In this document: in pieces, positions 26,211 to 35,500 of the stretch
Position numbering within the stretch: position 1 is the first letter of the stretch
How the letters are laid out: each line of letters starts with the position of its first letter
Notes under the pieces: generated by a model
The model's database searches: none
Told to the model about the DNA's origin: nothing
The model's input: only the letters and a program-made list of their open reading frames with translations
From: DASQHW01 sp963837155
GTDB taxonomy: Bacteria; Actinomycetota; Acidimicrobiia; IMCC26256; PALSA-610
Assembly (NCBI GenBank): GCA_963837155.1
Contig: CAWIMB010000002.1
Location: 1,364,001-1,428,000 of the forward strand
Reading direction: 5' to 3'
Length of the DNA: 64,000 nt
Program-made: the position numbers and the translations under genes

Positions 26211-28590
26211 TCAATCGATCTCGACACCCATGTCGTGGTCGACGGCGAGGTGTTGCGCCTGGCTGCGTTCGAGGTTCCGGCCCAGGTCGTCGTACGGGTC
26301 GCGCGGCTGGAGATGGCCGTGATCTCGTTCGAGACTGCGTGTGGCGACGAGGTAGATGTGGTTCTCGGTGACACCGCGCGACAAGGCCGTGTAGCCGCTC
26401 TCGCGGGCGAGGCGGTCGTCGGCATACAGGAAGGACCGGTCGACCGTGATGCCCTGCGCCTTGTGAACCGTCGTCGCATAGGCATGGACGATTGCTCCAG
26501 AGTCGACATAGGTCGCGGGAAGCTCAACGATCGCGCCCTCGTCGCTGCGCATGGTGAGTGTTCGCGAGTCACGATCGACCAAGGTGACGGTGCCCGTAGT
26601 GCCGTTCGTGACGCCGAGCCGTCGCGCGTTGCGAAGGGTCATGACGCGGTCGCCGCGCTGATATGAGCGTCCGCCGATGTCCAGGACGGGGCCATTGACG
26701 AGTTGGGCTTCGACGAGGCGTGCGCGAGCGAGACGGTTGAGGTCGTGCACGTCCCGCCAGCGCATTGCCAGCATGAGTGCGCGTTCTCCGCGTCGGTGCG
26801 CGGCGGCATAGTCCTCGGCGATACGGGCGCGGACTCCAGCAGCGGTCGGCGCAATCGTGATCCTGTCATGATGCTGATATGCGGTGAGCGCCTTCTCCGG
26901 CTGTCCGTCGCGGAGTTGTCGAGCGCGAGGCGTTCCCACGCGTCCTTTTGTCGGCGGTTGTGGCGGAGGTCGGTGCCGCCGATGCGATGATCGAGGCCGC
27001 GCAACAGACCTCCTGCGTCGATCTCGGGGAGTTGTTTGGTATCACCGACGAGCACGATTTTCGCGCCGCTCACTCTTGCGACGTCCAGAAGGGGTGCGAG
27101 AGTTCGGGTGCCGGCCATGCCCGCTTCGTCGACGATCAGCACTGTGCCGTTCCGAAAGCGCGCGCCGCGCTCGAGGTCACACGTGAGGGCCGCGATCGTG
27201 GTCGCGGGGATGCCTGCGGCGGCTTCGAGTTGGCGGGCCGCCTTGGCCGCGACCGCGCAGCCGATCACCCGGTAGCCGGTCTGCTCCCATGCTTCACACG
27301 CCGCGGCGAGCGCGGTCGTCTTGCCCGTACCCGCCGGAGCAATCACGACGTCCACGCCGCGGCCCGAGCTCGTCAGCGCCAACACCATCCGCTCTTGTTC
27401 GTATGTGAGGAACAGCCGGGCGCGCAATGATGCTTCGACCGTGTCGCGGGTTACTGCTCCGACGGTTTCGGAGGCGCGGTTTGCAGCCTCCGCGAGCAGG
27501 CGCCGTTCGAGAGCGAGGAGTTCGACGGTGGAGTAACGGTTGCCGAGGTGTGGAGGCTCCATGCGACGCTGGTCGTGGCGTCGCATCGTGACGGATGCCG
27601 GCTCCCCGGCGAGCGTTGCGATCTCCGGCCTCGAGAGCAACTCGTCCGCGAGGCGTTCGACGTCGGCGATCCGAGCGCCGTAGGGAAGGGCGTTGCACCA
27701 GGCTTGGAGCACGTGCCGGCGATCGAACGTCGACGCGTGCGCGGTCAGCCCTTCTGGTCCGACCATCGCGGCTTGCACGTCCGCGGCGAGAGGCTCCACG
27801 TTGAGCCCAGCCGGAACCCGGCCGAGCAGGTTCTGGAGTGCGGCACTGTCGATGCCATGGTCGGCCGCGATTTCGCGCCAGTCGACACACAATGTGTCGA
27901 CGTCGAGGTCCAGATCCTTGGACGCACGTGTGTCGAGCGCAGCGATTTGCGCAGCACGCGCGGAGCTCAGGCCGAGGTCGTCGAGACGATCGACGATCTC
28001 ATGTCGTCGTTGTGAAAGATCCTCAATGAGCGCCCGCGGAACGCCGGCGAGATCGGCGATGCCGTTGCGTACGGTTGTCCACTCCACGCCGAGTCGAGTG
28101 GTCAGCTCGTGGCGGAGGTGGGCTTCGTACAGATGGCCCGCAGTCTTGGACAATGCGAAGAGGTGGCACGCGTCCGGCGCGCTCCAATGTCCATCCGGGC
28201 CCCGGGTGAGATTCGCGACCAAGAGATGGGTGTGCAGATGGGGATCACCGGCGCGGCTCGTGCGATGACGAAAGGCGGCAGCGACGAACCCGTCACCTAT
28301 GTCCGTGCGAGCGCCTCCGGCCCCGCGTCTCACCACGCACGCGTTGCGCTCAAGCCAGCCGAATGCGGCAGCGACCGCGTCGTCGTGGGAATCGCGCACG
28401 GCCGCGCTCACCTGGGGGTCGGCGAGCGCGTGCAGGATCGAGACCGACTTCGGTGCCGAGAACGTCAGGTCGAAACCCGGTACGCGGTTCGCCCGGTGCC
28501 GGTCGAGCCGCGTCCCGTCGCTCGGGTCAAGACCTTCGAGTACCGCGTGAAGATCCTCGGCCTCCGCCGCGCCTTCGAGACCGAGAGTCA
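26211..28590 (-). pseudogene. MobF/TrwC-type relaxase-helicase, C-terminal fragment, also frameshifted
   Basis: Main part of a conjugative relaxase. At the 5' end comes VPGFDLTFSAPKSVSILHAL; then the metal-binding histidines HLHTHLLVAN; then a RecD-like helicase with Walker A APAGTGKTTA, Walker B VLIVDEAGM, and later motifs (VHKAQGITVD, YTALSRG). A one-base deletion near 26917 moves the reading from DAWERLALD to LRDGQPEKAL. The true N-terminus lies at 30958-31088 on the other side of an IS21 insertion; the ATG at 28591 is part of the IS target duplication and not the original start. Such proteins nick oriT and pump single-stranded DNA. The 3' end converges on the integrase stop. Confidence 0.87.
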
Positions 28591-28593
28591 TTG

Positions 28594-28638
28594 TGCGCGA
28601 TCACTGAATCTCGCGTTCTGCGATCACTGAAATTCGCG
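28594..28638 (+). repeat. IS21 left terminal repeats (two copies)
   Basis: GCGATCACTGAATCTCGCG near 28597-28615 and GCGATCACTGAAATTCGCG at 28620-28638 are tandem transposase-binding-like repeats, oriented inward and matching the right-end repeats in inverse orientation. Confidence 0.8.
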
Positions 28639-28735
28639 GTGGGTTTGGGTTCCTTCTGACGGATCCACCAGTTGGGGCGGTGGCCCCTCCAGCGTGTCGA
28701 GCTGCCAAGCACCGACAGCTGGAGGGACCGTCGCG

Positions 28736-30076
28736 ATGATGTCGCAGGAGGAGTACATGGACCTGGTTCGTCTGCTCGACGAGGGGTTCACCTACACGGA
28801 GATCGGCGCCGAGCTCGGCTATCACCCGGCCACGGTCGCCCAGTGGCACAAGAACGGCGGTCCGCCACCGGCGCGGGTCACGCCCGATGAGCAGCGTGTG
28901 CTCGATCAGCGTTGGCGGGACCGCATCGACGAGTTGTTGGCGGCGAAGCCGCGCCTGTTGGCGACGAGCATCTTCGCGATCCTCGAGGCCGAGCAGTTCT
29001 CGGGTTCGTATCCGACGGTGTCGCGTTATGTGAATCGGGTGCGCGGCCCGCGATTCCGTGCCGCGCCGGTGGTGAGCGTGCCGATTGAGACCGCACCCGC
29101 CGAGGAGGGACAGTTCGACTGGTCAGATTGCAACGACTGGGCCGCCCGTTGGGGTTGGGATCACGAGCTTCATTGCTTCGGCGCGATCTTGTGCTGGTCG
29201 CGGCTGTCGTGGTGGTGGTTCACCGATTGCATCGACCGCGAGCACACCTTCGAGGGCATCGTCCGGTTCTTCGAACACGTCGGTGGTGTGCCCGCGGCGA
29301 TGCGCACCGACCGGATGGGAGCGCTGGGCCGCTCGCAAGGCAAACGCTTCACGTTGCATCCACCGGCGCTCGAGTTCGCCCGCCATCACGGCGTCGTGAT
29401 CACGACCTGTCAAGCCGGCGACGCGAAACGCAAAGGCAAGATCGAACGGCCGTTCCGGCCGCTGAAGGAGGCGTTCCTCGAAGAGCTCGACGTGTTGCGT
29501 CCGCCGGCGAACGTTGATGAGTTGAATGTCCGGGCGCAGCAGTGGCTGGCCCGGCGGGTGTGGGCGGTGACGCATCGCACGACCGGTGAACCGCCATCGC
29601 AGCGGTTCGCGATCGAGCGGCCGTTCCTCAAGCCGTTGCCACGTGCGCGTTTCGACACCGCGTACGTCGAGCCGCGCCGAGTGCACGTCGCGTTGCCGTT
29701 GATCGAGTGGCGCGGTGTGCGCTACTCGGTGCCACCGACCTGTTTGGGTCAGCGCGTCGAAGTTCGCCAGAACATCGGCGAAGACCGGATCATCGTGCGG
29801 TGTGCCGGCACCATCGTCGCGACGCACCGTCTCGCCGACATCGGCGTGCGGGAGGTGTGGGATCCCGAACATCGCAGCCTGGCCGAACACGGCGCGCTCG
29901 CACGTCATGCCAGAACTCATCTGCGGGTCGTGGGCGCGTCAACGAACGACGAAATCGTTCAGAACGCATCTGAGGAGATGAGGATCGCGCTTCCCGCATG
30001 CGATTTCGATGTCGACGTCCCGGACCTCGCCCGTTACGCATCGATCGACGACAACGACAACAGGTCGCTCGCGTGA
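28736..30076 (+). CDS. istA: IS21 transposase IstA
   Basis: A 446-aa DDE transposase. An N-terminal helix-turn-helix (TYTEIGAELGYHPATVAQW) is followed by the catalytic core with Asp in QFDWSD (about residue 128), Asp in RTDRMG (about 191) and Glu in KGKIERPF (about 237). The ATG at 28736 has GGAGGG 11 nt upstream. It joins the element ends and is paired with the ATPase IstB, whose GTG overlaps its stop (GTGA). Apparently intact, so the element may still be active. Confidence 0.92.
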   Translation: MMSQEEYMDLVRLLDEGFTYTEIGAELGYHPATVAQWHKNGGPPPARVTPDEQRVLDQRWRDRIDELLAAKPRLLATSIFAILEAEQFSGSYPTVSRYVNRVRGPRFRAAPVVSVPIETAPAEEGQFDWSDCNDWAARWGWDHELHCFGAILCWSRLSWWWFTDCIDREHTFEGIVRFFEHVGGVPAAMRTDRMGALGRSQGKRFTLHPPALEFARHHGVVITTCQAGDAKRKGKIERPFRPLKEAFLEELDVLRPPANVDELNVRAQQWLARRVWAVTHRTTGEPPSQRFAIERPFLKPLPRARFDTAYVEPRRVHVALPLIEWRGVRYSVPPTCLGQRVEVRQNIGEDRIIVRCAGTIVATHRLADIGVREVWDPEHRSLAEHGALARHARTHLRVVGASTNDEIVQNASEEMRIALPACDFDVDVPDLARYASIDDNDNRSLA

Positions 30077-30879
30077 CCAGCACGACCGGCCCCGGCCTCT
30101 ATGAACAGCTCAAAGACGATCTCGGCTACCTCCAGCTCGGACGCGCCGCCGAGTGCTTCGCGACGTTGGCTGAACAAGCACGCAAGCAGCGTTGGTCGCA
30201 CGTCGAGTTCCTCGCCCGACTCGTCGCCGAACAGACCGGCGCCACCAAGAACCGACGGCTCGCGGCCCGGCTGCGGTTCGCACGGTTCCCGTTCCGCAAA
30301 ACGATCGAGGACTTCGACTTCGAGTTCCAGCCCTCCGTGGACCGCAAACTCATCGAAGACCTCGCGTCGTTGCGGTTCATCACCGACGCCCGACCGATCC
30401 TGTTTCTCGGTCAGCCCGGTTGCGGCAAGACACATTTAGCGGTTGCGCTCGCGACGCAGGCGGTCGAAGCCGGCTACCGCGGCTACTTCACCAGCGCCGA
30501 CGACATGGTCCGCAGCCTTGCCCACGCGATCATCGAAGGGACGTTCGCGCACAAGCTCAAGGCCTACACCGCCCCCACCATCTTGGTGATCGACGACGTC
30601 GGCTTGTTACCCATCGAAGCCGGCCGTGGCGCCTCCGCCTTCTTTCACGTCGTGAACCACCGCTACCAGAACCGGCATCCCACAATCGTCACGACCAACC
30701 GCGGGCTGCCCGACTGGGGCAACGTCTTCGGTGACCCCGTCGTCGCCGCCGCGATCCTCGACCGGCTCATGCACGACGCCATCGTCTTTAACATCAAAGG
30801 CCCGAGCTGGCGGCTACGCGAACACCAAGCACTCGCCGAAACCGCCGCTCCCGAACCCGAACCCCGGAGGCACCGATAG
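30073..30879 (+). CDS. istB: IS21 helper ATPase IstB
   Basis: A 268-aa AAA+ ATPase related to DnaC. The Walker A is GQPGCGKTHLA at about residue 115, the Walker B is ILVIDDVGLLP, and sensor-1 TTNRG follows. It regulates IstA and target-site choice. Its GTG at 30073 overlaps the istA stop by 4 nt, so it is translationally coupled. Full length for the family. Confidence 0.92.
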   Translation: MTSTTGPGLYEQLKDDLGYLQLGRAAECFATLAEQARKQRWSHVEFLARLVAEQTGATKNRRLAARLRFARFPFRKTIEDFDFEFQPSVDRKLIEDLASLRFITDARPILFLGQPGCGKTHLAVALATQAVEAGYRGYFTSADDMVRSLAHAIIEGTFAHKLKAYTAPTILVIDDVGLLPIEAGRGASAFFHVVNHRYQNRHPTIVTTNRGLPDWGNVFGDPVVAAAILDRLMHDAIVFNIKGPSWRLREHQALAETAAPEPEPRRHR

Positions 30880-30910
30880 GCTCACACACCGAGGAACCCT
30901 GATCCCGCGA

Positions 30911-30955
30911 CGCGACTTTCAATGATCGCCAACCGCGACTTTCCGTGATCGCCCA
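30911..30955 (-). repeat. IS21 right terminal repeats (two copies)
   Basis: CGCGACTTTCAATGATCGCC at 30911-30930 and CGCGACTTTCCGTGATCGCC at 30934-30953 are inverted relatives of the left-end pair. Confidence 0.8.
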
Positions 30956-30957
30956 CA

Positions 30958-31088
30958 GTCATCGCGTGTCGGCCCAGCCAGTATCCGGGCGCTTCGCCCG
31001 AGCCGAGGTAATAGTCCTCCCGGCCGGACGCGACCGTGTCGAGGTAGTACGCCGCGCTGCTCGCTCCCAGTGCGCCAATCCCCAGCAT
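30958..31088 (-). pseudogene. MobF/TrwC-type relaxase, N-terminal fragment cut by IS21
   Basis: From the ATG at 31088 the frame reads MLGIGALGASSAAYYLDTVA, then EDYYLGSGEAPGYWLGRHAMT. These are the first ~44 residues of a TrwC-type relaxase, including the Tyr-Tyr pair that is the usual nicking site, and they stop at the IS boundary. Joined to LGLEGAAEAEDLHAVLEGLD at 28585 and below, the sequence is continuous (RHAM-T-LGLEG), with ATGAC being the duplicated target. The fragment now reads on into IS sequence for about 24 codons. Confidence 0.88.
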
Positions 31089-31179
31089 TAGCGGGACGCC
31101 CGCACCCGTTGAGGTCTTGACCGTACGACCGTACAGACGCGCGTACAGGCCTCATCGAGGGTGATTGCCGACGTCGCAG

Positions 31180-31377
31180 TCATCTCCCGAGTTCCGCGGC
31201 GTGCTCGACGAGCTCCTCGACGCTGACTCGTGGCACGACGACGCGACGTCCGAGTCGCAGCGATGGGATGTCTCCCCGCGCCACGAGCTCATAGGCAAAC
31301 GCCCGCGAGATCCCCAAGAGCCCAGCGGTTTCCTCGACGGACAATACGAGCCGCTGGTCGTTCGGCGCGTCGGCCAC
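31180..31377 (-). CDS. Excisionase-like helix-turn-helix protein
   Basis: A 65-aa protein made almost wholly of an excisionase/MerR-like winged helix: LSVEETAGLLGISRAFAYEL, then ARGDIPSLRLGRRVVVPR, where the wing Arg residues normally contact DNA. The GTG at 31377 has GAGGAG 9 nt upstream. Located upstream of the relaxase in the same direction. Such proteins bend DNA for Xis-directed excision or act as small regulators; here it likely controlled the element's excision. Confidence 0.8.
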   Translation of the reverse strand: MADAPNDQRLVLSVEETAGLLGISRAFAYELVARGDIPSLRLGRRVVVPRVSVEELVEHAAELGR

Positions 31378-31430
31378 GAATGCTTCTCCTCGTTGTCGGT
31401 GACAGGAGGAGCATGAGAGACGACCCTCGC

Positions 31431-31452
31431 CAGGCGTCTGTACAGACGCCTG
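31431..31452. promoter_or_regulatory. 22-bp perfect palindrome upstream of the excisionase-like gene
   Basis: CAGGCGTCTGT is followed directly by its reverse complement ACAGACGCCTG. It lies 54 bp upstream of the GTG at 31377 and could be an operator for the excisionase-relaxase transcript. There is no T tract, so it is less likely a terminator. Confidence 0.5.
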
Positions 31453-31953
31453 ACACGACTCCGCAGCGTCGCGGAGATCTCCGGTCCAGGGAGGCCACGA
31501 CTGCCATCCGTACCGAGTTGATGCAAGGGGCGAACCACGTAGATATCGCGGTTTGAGCGCGGGACTCGCTCCGCGCCCGCTCAGGCGCCTACGGAGTACC
31601 GATCCTTGCCCTGGGACTCGCGAACGTGTCGCGGCGCGGTGGCATCACGTCAAGACCTGAACGTTCCCCGGTGCGCGTGTCGCACTCGAATGAGTGCAAG
31701 GGCGTGTCCGGTTTTCGAGGTGGGGATTGCGAGGGATCGCAGTGGGAGAGGTGGGGGCATTTCGGAGGTCAGCCGTGATGAGGAAAGGGATGAGCGGGAA
31801 AATGTGGTGGGAAGGACAGGGAATGTGGTCGAGTGGCCCGGGTGTTTGTGCAGTCCCGCTCCCCGCGAGATCGACGCGCACGTCGACGAGCGGCGCCGGG
31901 TTTGGGCGCGGGAGTTGATGGCGCGCAAGAGCAGCTGATCCTCAGATCACGCC

Positions 31954-32012
31954 GTTTACACAAAGTTTCTGACAATCCCGCGACGACGGAGCGTGTCCAG
32001 AACTTTGTGTAA
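31954..32012. repeat. Paired inverted ends of a deleted insertion sequence or MITE
   Basis: TTACACAAAGTTTCTGACA at 31954-31972 faces TGTCCAGAACTTTGTGTAA at 31994-32012; the arms agree at most positions. The ends resemble the TTTACACAA-type termini seen in IS256-like elements, but only 21 bp lie between them, so no transposase remains. No clear target duplication was found. Confidence 0.5.
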
Positions 32013-32052
32013 GTCCGTGCTCTCCACCACGCCCTTCTGTGGCAAGGGTGTT

Positions 32053-32511
32053 CTAAAGGGTCTTGAAGTAGTCATCCGCGGCTCGGCCTTCGACTTGTCC
32101 AACCAACTTTCCATTCCGATACTCGGCGATCACCGGAGACTGGCTCGGTATGAGCGCACCCGGAAGCACCTCTGCGATGGCCTCGGCGTTGGGGAACTCG
32201 TCAATGTCGAAGACGACGATGTCAGGGCTTCGGAGATCTGCCTGCCGCAGCGCTTCGAGAACGTCGAGATCGTTGTGACTCCAGGAGGCAACACCGATGA
32301 TGATCACGCGCGATCTCGACTCAACATCAAAGGTCGTGCCGGGGCGAAGGCGGTTCCAGCCGAGGGACGCCAACGTCTCAGCGAGAAGGCGTTCCCGAAT
32401 GCGTCGTTCAACCGCCGCCTTGCCCGCGGGCGAGTCGACCTCGCTCTTGGCGACGGAGATTCGCGCACGGAAGTCGAAGGACGCGGTCACGGCGCGGAAC
32501 TTCCGAGCCAA
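32053..32511 (-). CDS. Small thioredoxin-like protein, candidate immunity protein of the RHS toxin
   Basis: A 152-aa protein whose ATG at 32511 overlaps the 3' end of the RHS gene by 25 nt. The C-terminal 80 residues resemble a thioredoxin fold without the CxxC pair: VIIIGVASWSHNDLDVLEAL, IVVFDIDEFPNAEAIAEVL, then SPVIAEYRNGKLVGQVEGRA. The N-terminal half is a basic amphipathic region. No signal peptide, so it stays in the cytosol. Immediate downstream position is where immunity genes of polymorphic toxins sit, which is the basis for the proposal; the fold resemblance is by eye. It could instead be an unrelated cargo gene. Confidence 0.55.
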   Translation of the reverse strand: MARKFRAVTASFDFRARISVAKSEVDSPAGKAAVERRIRERLLAETLASLGWNRLRPGTTFDVESRSRVIIIGVASWSHNDLDVLEALRQADLRSPDIVVFDIDEFPNAEAIAEVLPGALIPSQSPVIAEYRNGKLVGQVEGRAADDYFKTL

Positions 32512-35500
32512 GTGCCGCCAGGCTTGAGTATCCGGAGTATCTCGTTCGGGTCGAAATCAGGCCCGAAGTAGCCCGAACCCGTGCCTATGGGCACGTTGTT
32601 AGTCCAAACTTGATCGACAGAGCCGGTCGCAAATGGAAGTTCATCTCCCGCCGCAAGCACTACTGGCTGCGCACTCTTCGCGGCAACCCGCTCGGCATTC
32701 TGGACCGCGATGTCACTTCTGCCAGCAATGCGAGCTGGCTGAACGTTGATGGCGTCGGCGACCTCGCCTTCCCCGCCGAGGTTCACAACCGTCGGGGCTT
32801 CTGTGCCCGCGGCTGCGACACCTGCTCCTTCGGCCGCGACGCCGAGTTCGCCCACCGCCGCGGTGGCGGTGAGGATGTCGATTGAGATGCCGATGGCGGT
32901 CCCAACTCTGTATTCCTTGGAGCAGTAGTCGACTTTGCCTTTGGTTGGGCCGAAGTTGTCGAGTAATCCTCGACCGTGACCGAGGGTCATGCCGTTCCAG
33001 ATGCCGCCGAAGAGATTCGCCCATCGCTGGGCTCCCACCGGATGTGTGTCGGCGTAGCTGACGCAGTTGTCGCTGAAGTAGGTGATGCAGTACCCGTCCC
33101 ACGGGTAGAGGCCCAGCGGGTCCGTCTCGTTGAGCGGGTCGCCGTTGACGTAGTTGTAGGCGCTTTGGGTGATGGCGTTGGCGGGGTCGCGAGTGAGGAA
33201 TTGTGTGGTGGTGGGGTCGTAGTAGCGGCCGCGGAGGTAGGTGAAGCCGGTTTCGCGGTCGCGATATTCGCCGTCATATGCGAACGATGTTTGGGTTGTA
33301 CCGCTGCTGGCAGTCGGGTTGCCGTGGGGGTCGGTGCTCTGGGTAGCGACGACGGTGCCAGATTGGCTTGTGAGCGCGCGCGTAGAACCTTGTTGGTCGT
33401 GATGGAAGTAGACGGTGCCGGCGTTGTTGATTTGTTCGAGGGGGAGGCCTCCGGGCCCGTAGATGTATTGGTTCGTGCCGTCGGAAGCGAGGAGCGGGGG
33501 TCCTTGGGCGGTGTCCCAGGTGTAGGGGTTGGTTGTGCCGGTGACGGTTTTGCTGGTGCGTAGCCCGCTGCCGTCGTAGGTGTAGGCGGCGACGGTCGGT
33601 GTGGCGTTGGTGCCGTTGCGGTAGTGGCGGCCAATCGTGGCCGGGTCGAGCGCGGTGGCATAGAGGGCGGCTTCGTCGATGGTGCCGTTGAGGTAGTTGC
33701 CGAGCGCGGCGCGTTTGAGCGCACCGAGCGCGGTGGTGTTCAACGAGATGGTGCCGAGGGTCGCGGTGGCGGTGCCGTCGGGTTGTCCGTCGACGTAGAG
33801 CTTGAAGCTGGTGCCGTTGCGGACACCGACGACGTGATGCCAGGCACCGTCGTTGACGGTCTTGGCGCCGATGATGGTGGCATCGACGTTGGCGTTGTCG
33901 CGCACGAAGAACCGGGCTTTGGTCCCGGTCGAATCGAGCGAGATACCGGCCAACGGCGTGTTCGACGTCGTGGACGCTTCGCTCACGATCCACGGCGCGT
34001 TGGCGGTGGTGGTTGTCTTGACCCACCCTTCCGTCGTGAACGTGGACGATTCTCCGACTGACAGGTCACCGGCATTCACATAGCCGGTCGTGCCGTTGAA
34101 GGTGACGGCTTTGTTGGTGTCGCTGGTGAGCGCGCCGGTGACGTTGAGGGTGAAGCCACCGGTGAAGGTGCCGGGGTGTGTGTTGGGTGAGGCGTCGGCG
34201 GCGGTGGTGCCTGAGGTTTCGCCGAGCCGCCAGTATGCGGTGGGCGCGTTCGCGGTCGCGGTACCGGCGTAGTTGGATTTGCCGGACTGGTAGTGGCTGT
34301 TGACTTCTGCGACGCTGAGGCTGCGGGGGTAGAGGGCGGCTTCGTCGATGGTGCCGTTGAGGTAGTTGCCGAGCGCGGCGCGTTTGAGCGCACCGAGCGC
34401 GGTGGTGTTCAACGAGATCGTGCCGAGGGTCGCGGTGACGGTGCCGTCGGGTTGTCCGTCGACGTAGAGCTTGAAGCTGGTGCCGTTGCGGACACCGACG
34501 ACGTGATGCCAGGCACCGTCGTTGACGGTCTTGGCGCCGATGATGGTGGCATCGACGTTGGCGTTGTCGCGCACGAAGAACCGGGCTTTGGTCCCGGTCG
34601 AATCGAGCGAGATACCGGCCAACGGCGTGTTCGACGTCGTGGACGCTTCGCTCACGATCCAAGGCGCGTTCGCGGTGGTGGTTGTCTTGACCCACCCTTC
34701 CGTCGTGAACGTGGACGATTCTCCGACCGATAGGTCACCGACATTCACATAACCGGACGTGCCGTTGAACGTCGCGGCGGTATTGGCATCGGTCGTCAGC
34801 GCGGACGTGGCACCCCATGTCGTGCCGGTCGTCGTGCCGGTGTGCGCGTTGCCGGAGCTATCGCTGGCGGTCGTGCCGCTCGGTTCGCCGAGTCTCCAGT
34901 AGCCGATCGGGTTGGAGGAGAGTACGGCGGTGCGGTATTCGGCGCCGCGCAGTTCGCTGAGTCGGTTGGCTTGGTCGTAGGTGTAGTTGACGGTCGGGTT
35001 GCCCGTTGGTGGGGTCATGGCGCTGCGGTTGCCGCGCCCCTCATAGGTATAGGTCGTCGCACCGGATGGTGGACTGGCGCACGCAGCAGTCGTCGTCGCG
35101 GTCCAACACAGCTGGTTGGCGCTGTCGTATGCGAGTTTGGTGCCGGCCGGGGTGCCGGTGAGGTTGTCGGCGCTGTCGTAGGTGTAGTTGGCACCGTTCA
35201 AGCTCTGAAGTTGATTCAGTGACGTGTAGGTGTAGGTCTGGTTCGCTTGGCCGACCCCGGTCGGGTTCGCTGCCGTGATCTGGCCGTTGTCGTCGCGGGT
35301 GTAGCCGAACGTCGCGAACGGCGAGTTCGGCGTCGCGGTCGGGGCGTCGCTGATGCTCGCGAGTTGTTCGGCGCCGTCGGGGTTGTGGGTGGCGGTGGTG
35401 CCGTTGGGATACACCTGGCTGGTCAGGAACGAGTCCGCGTTGTAGTTGAACGTGGTCTGGTTCGTGTTCCAGTCGGTGATCGTGTGTAGACGGTTGGCGT

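Larger units (their letters stand above)
28591..30957 (+). mobile_element. IS21-family insertion sequence
   Basis: A 2,367-bp element with the istA-istB gene pair. The left end begins (T)TGTGCGCGATCAC; the right end, reverse-complemented, begins TGTGGGCGATCAC. Each end carries two tandem copies of a related 20-bp repeat, as in IS21. It is flanked by GTCAT at 28586-28590 and 30958-30962, a 5-bp target duplication. Removing the element and one copy restores the relaxase frame, which confirms both boundaries. Confidence 0.93.
31378..32052. other. Gene-poor 675-bp stretch inside the island
   Basis: No convincing gene. A 110-codon plus-strand reading frame at 31606-31938 lacks a good start, recognisable domain or plausible composition. 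The stretch holds a 22-bp palindrome at 31431-31452 and a pair of inverted insertion-sequence-like ends at 31954-32012; the rest looks like degraded sequence. Confidence 0.55.

Noticed and set aside
26193..26212. GAGGCG...CGCCTC hairpin between integrase and relaxase ends
   Set aside because: Only six base pairs and no T tract; could be a weak bidirectional terminator but not strong enough to list.
28589..28591. ATG at 28591 as the relaxase start
   Set aside because: It is part of the IS21 target duplication; the true N-terminus lies at 31088 beyond the element.
31606..31938. 110-codon plus-strand frame inside the island
   Set aside because: No ribosome site, no recognisable domain, and repetitive G-rich sequence; treated as non-coding.
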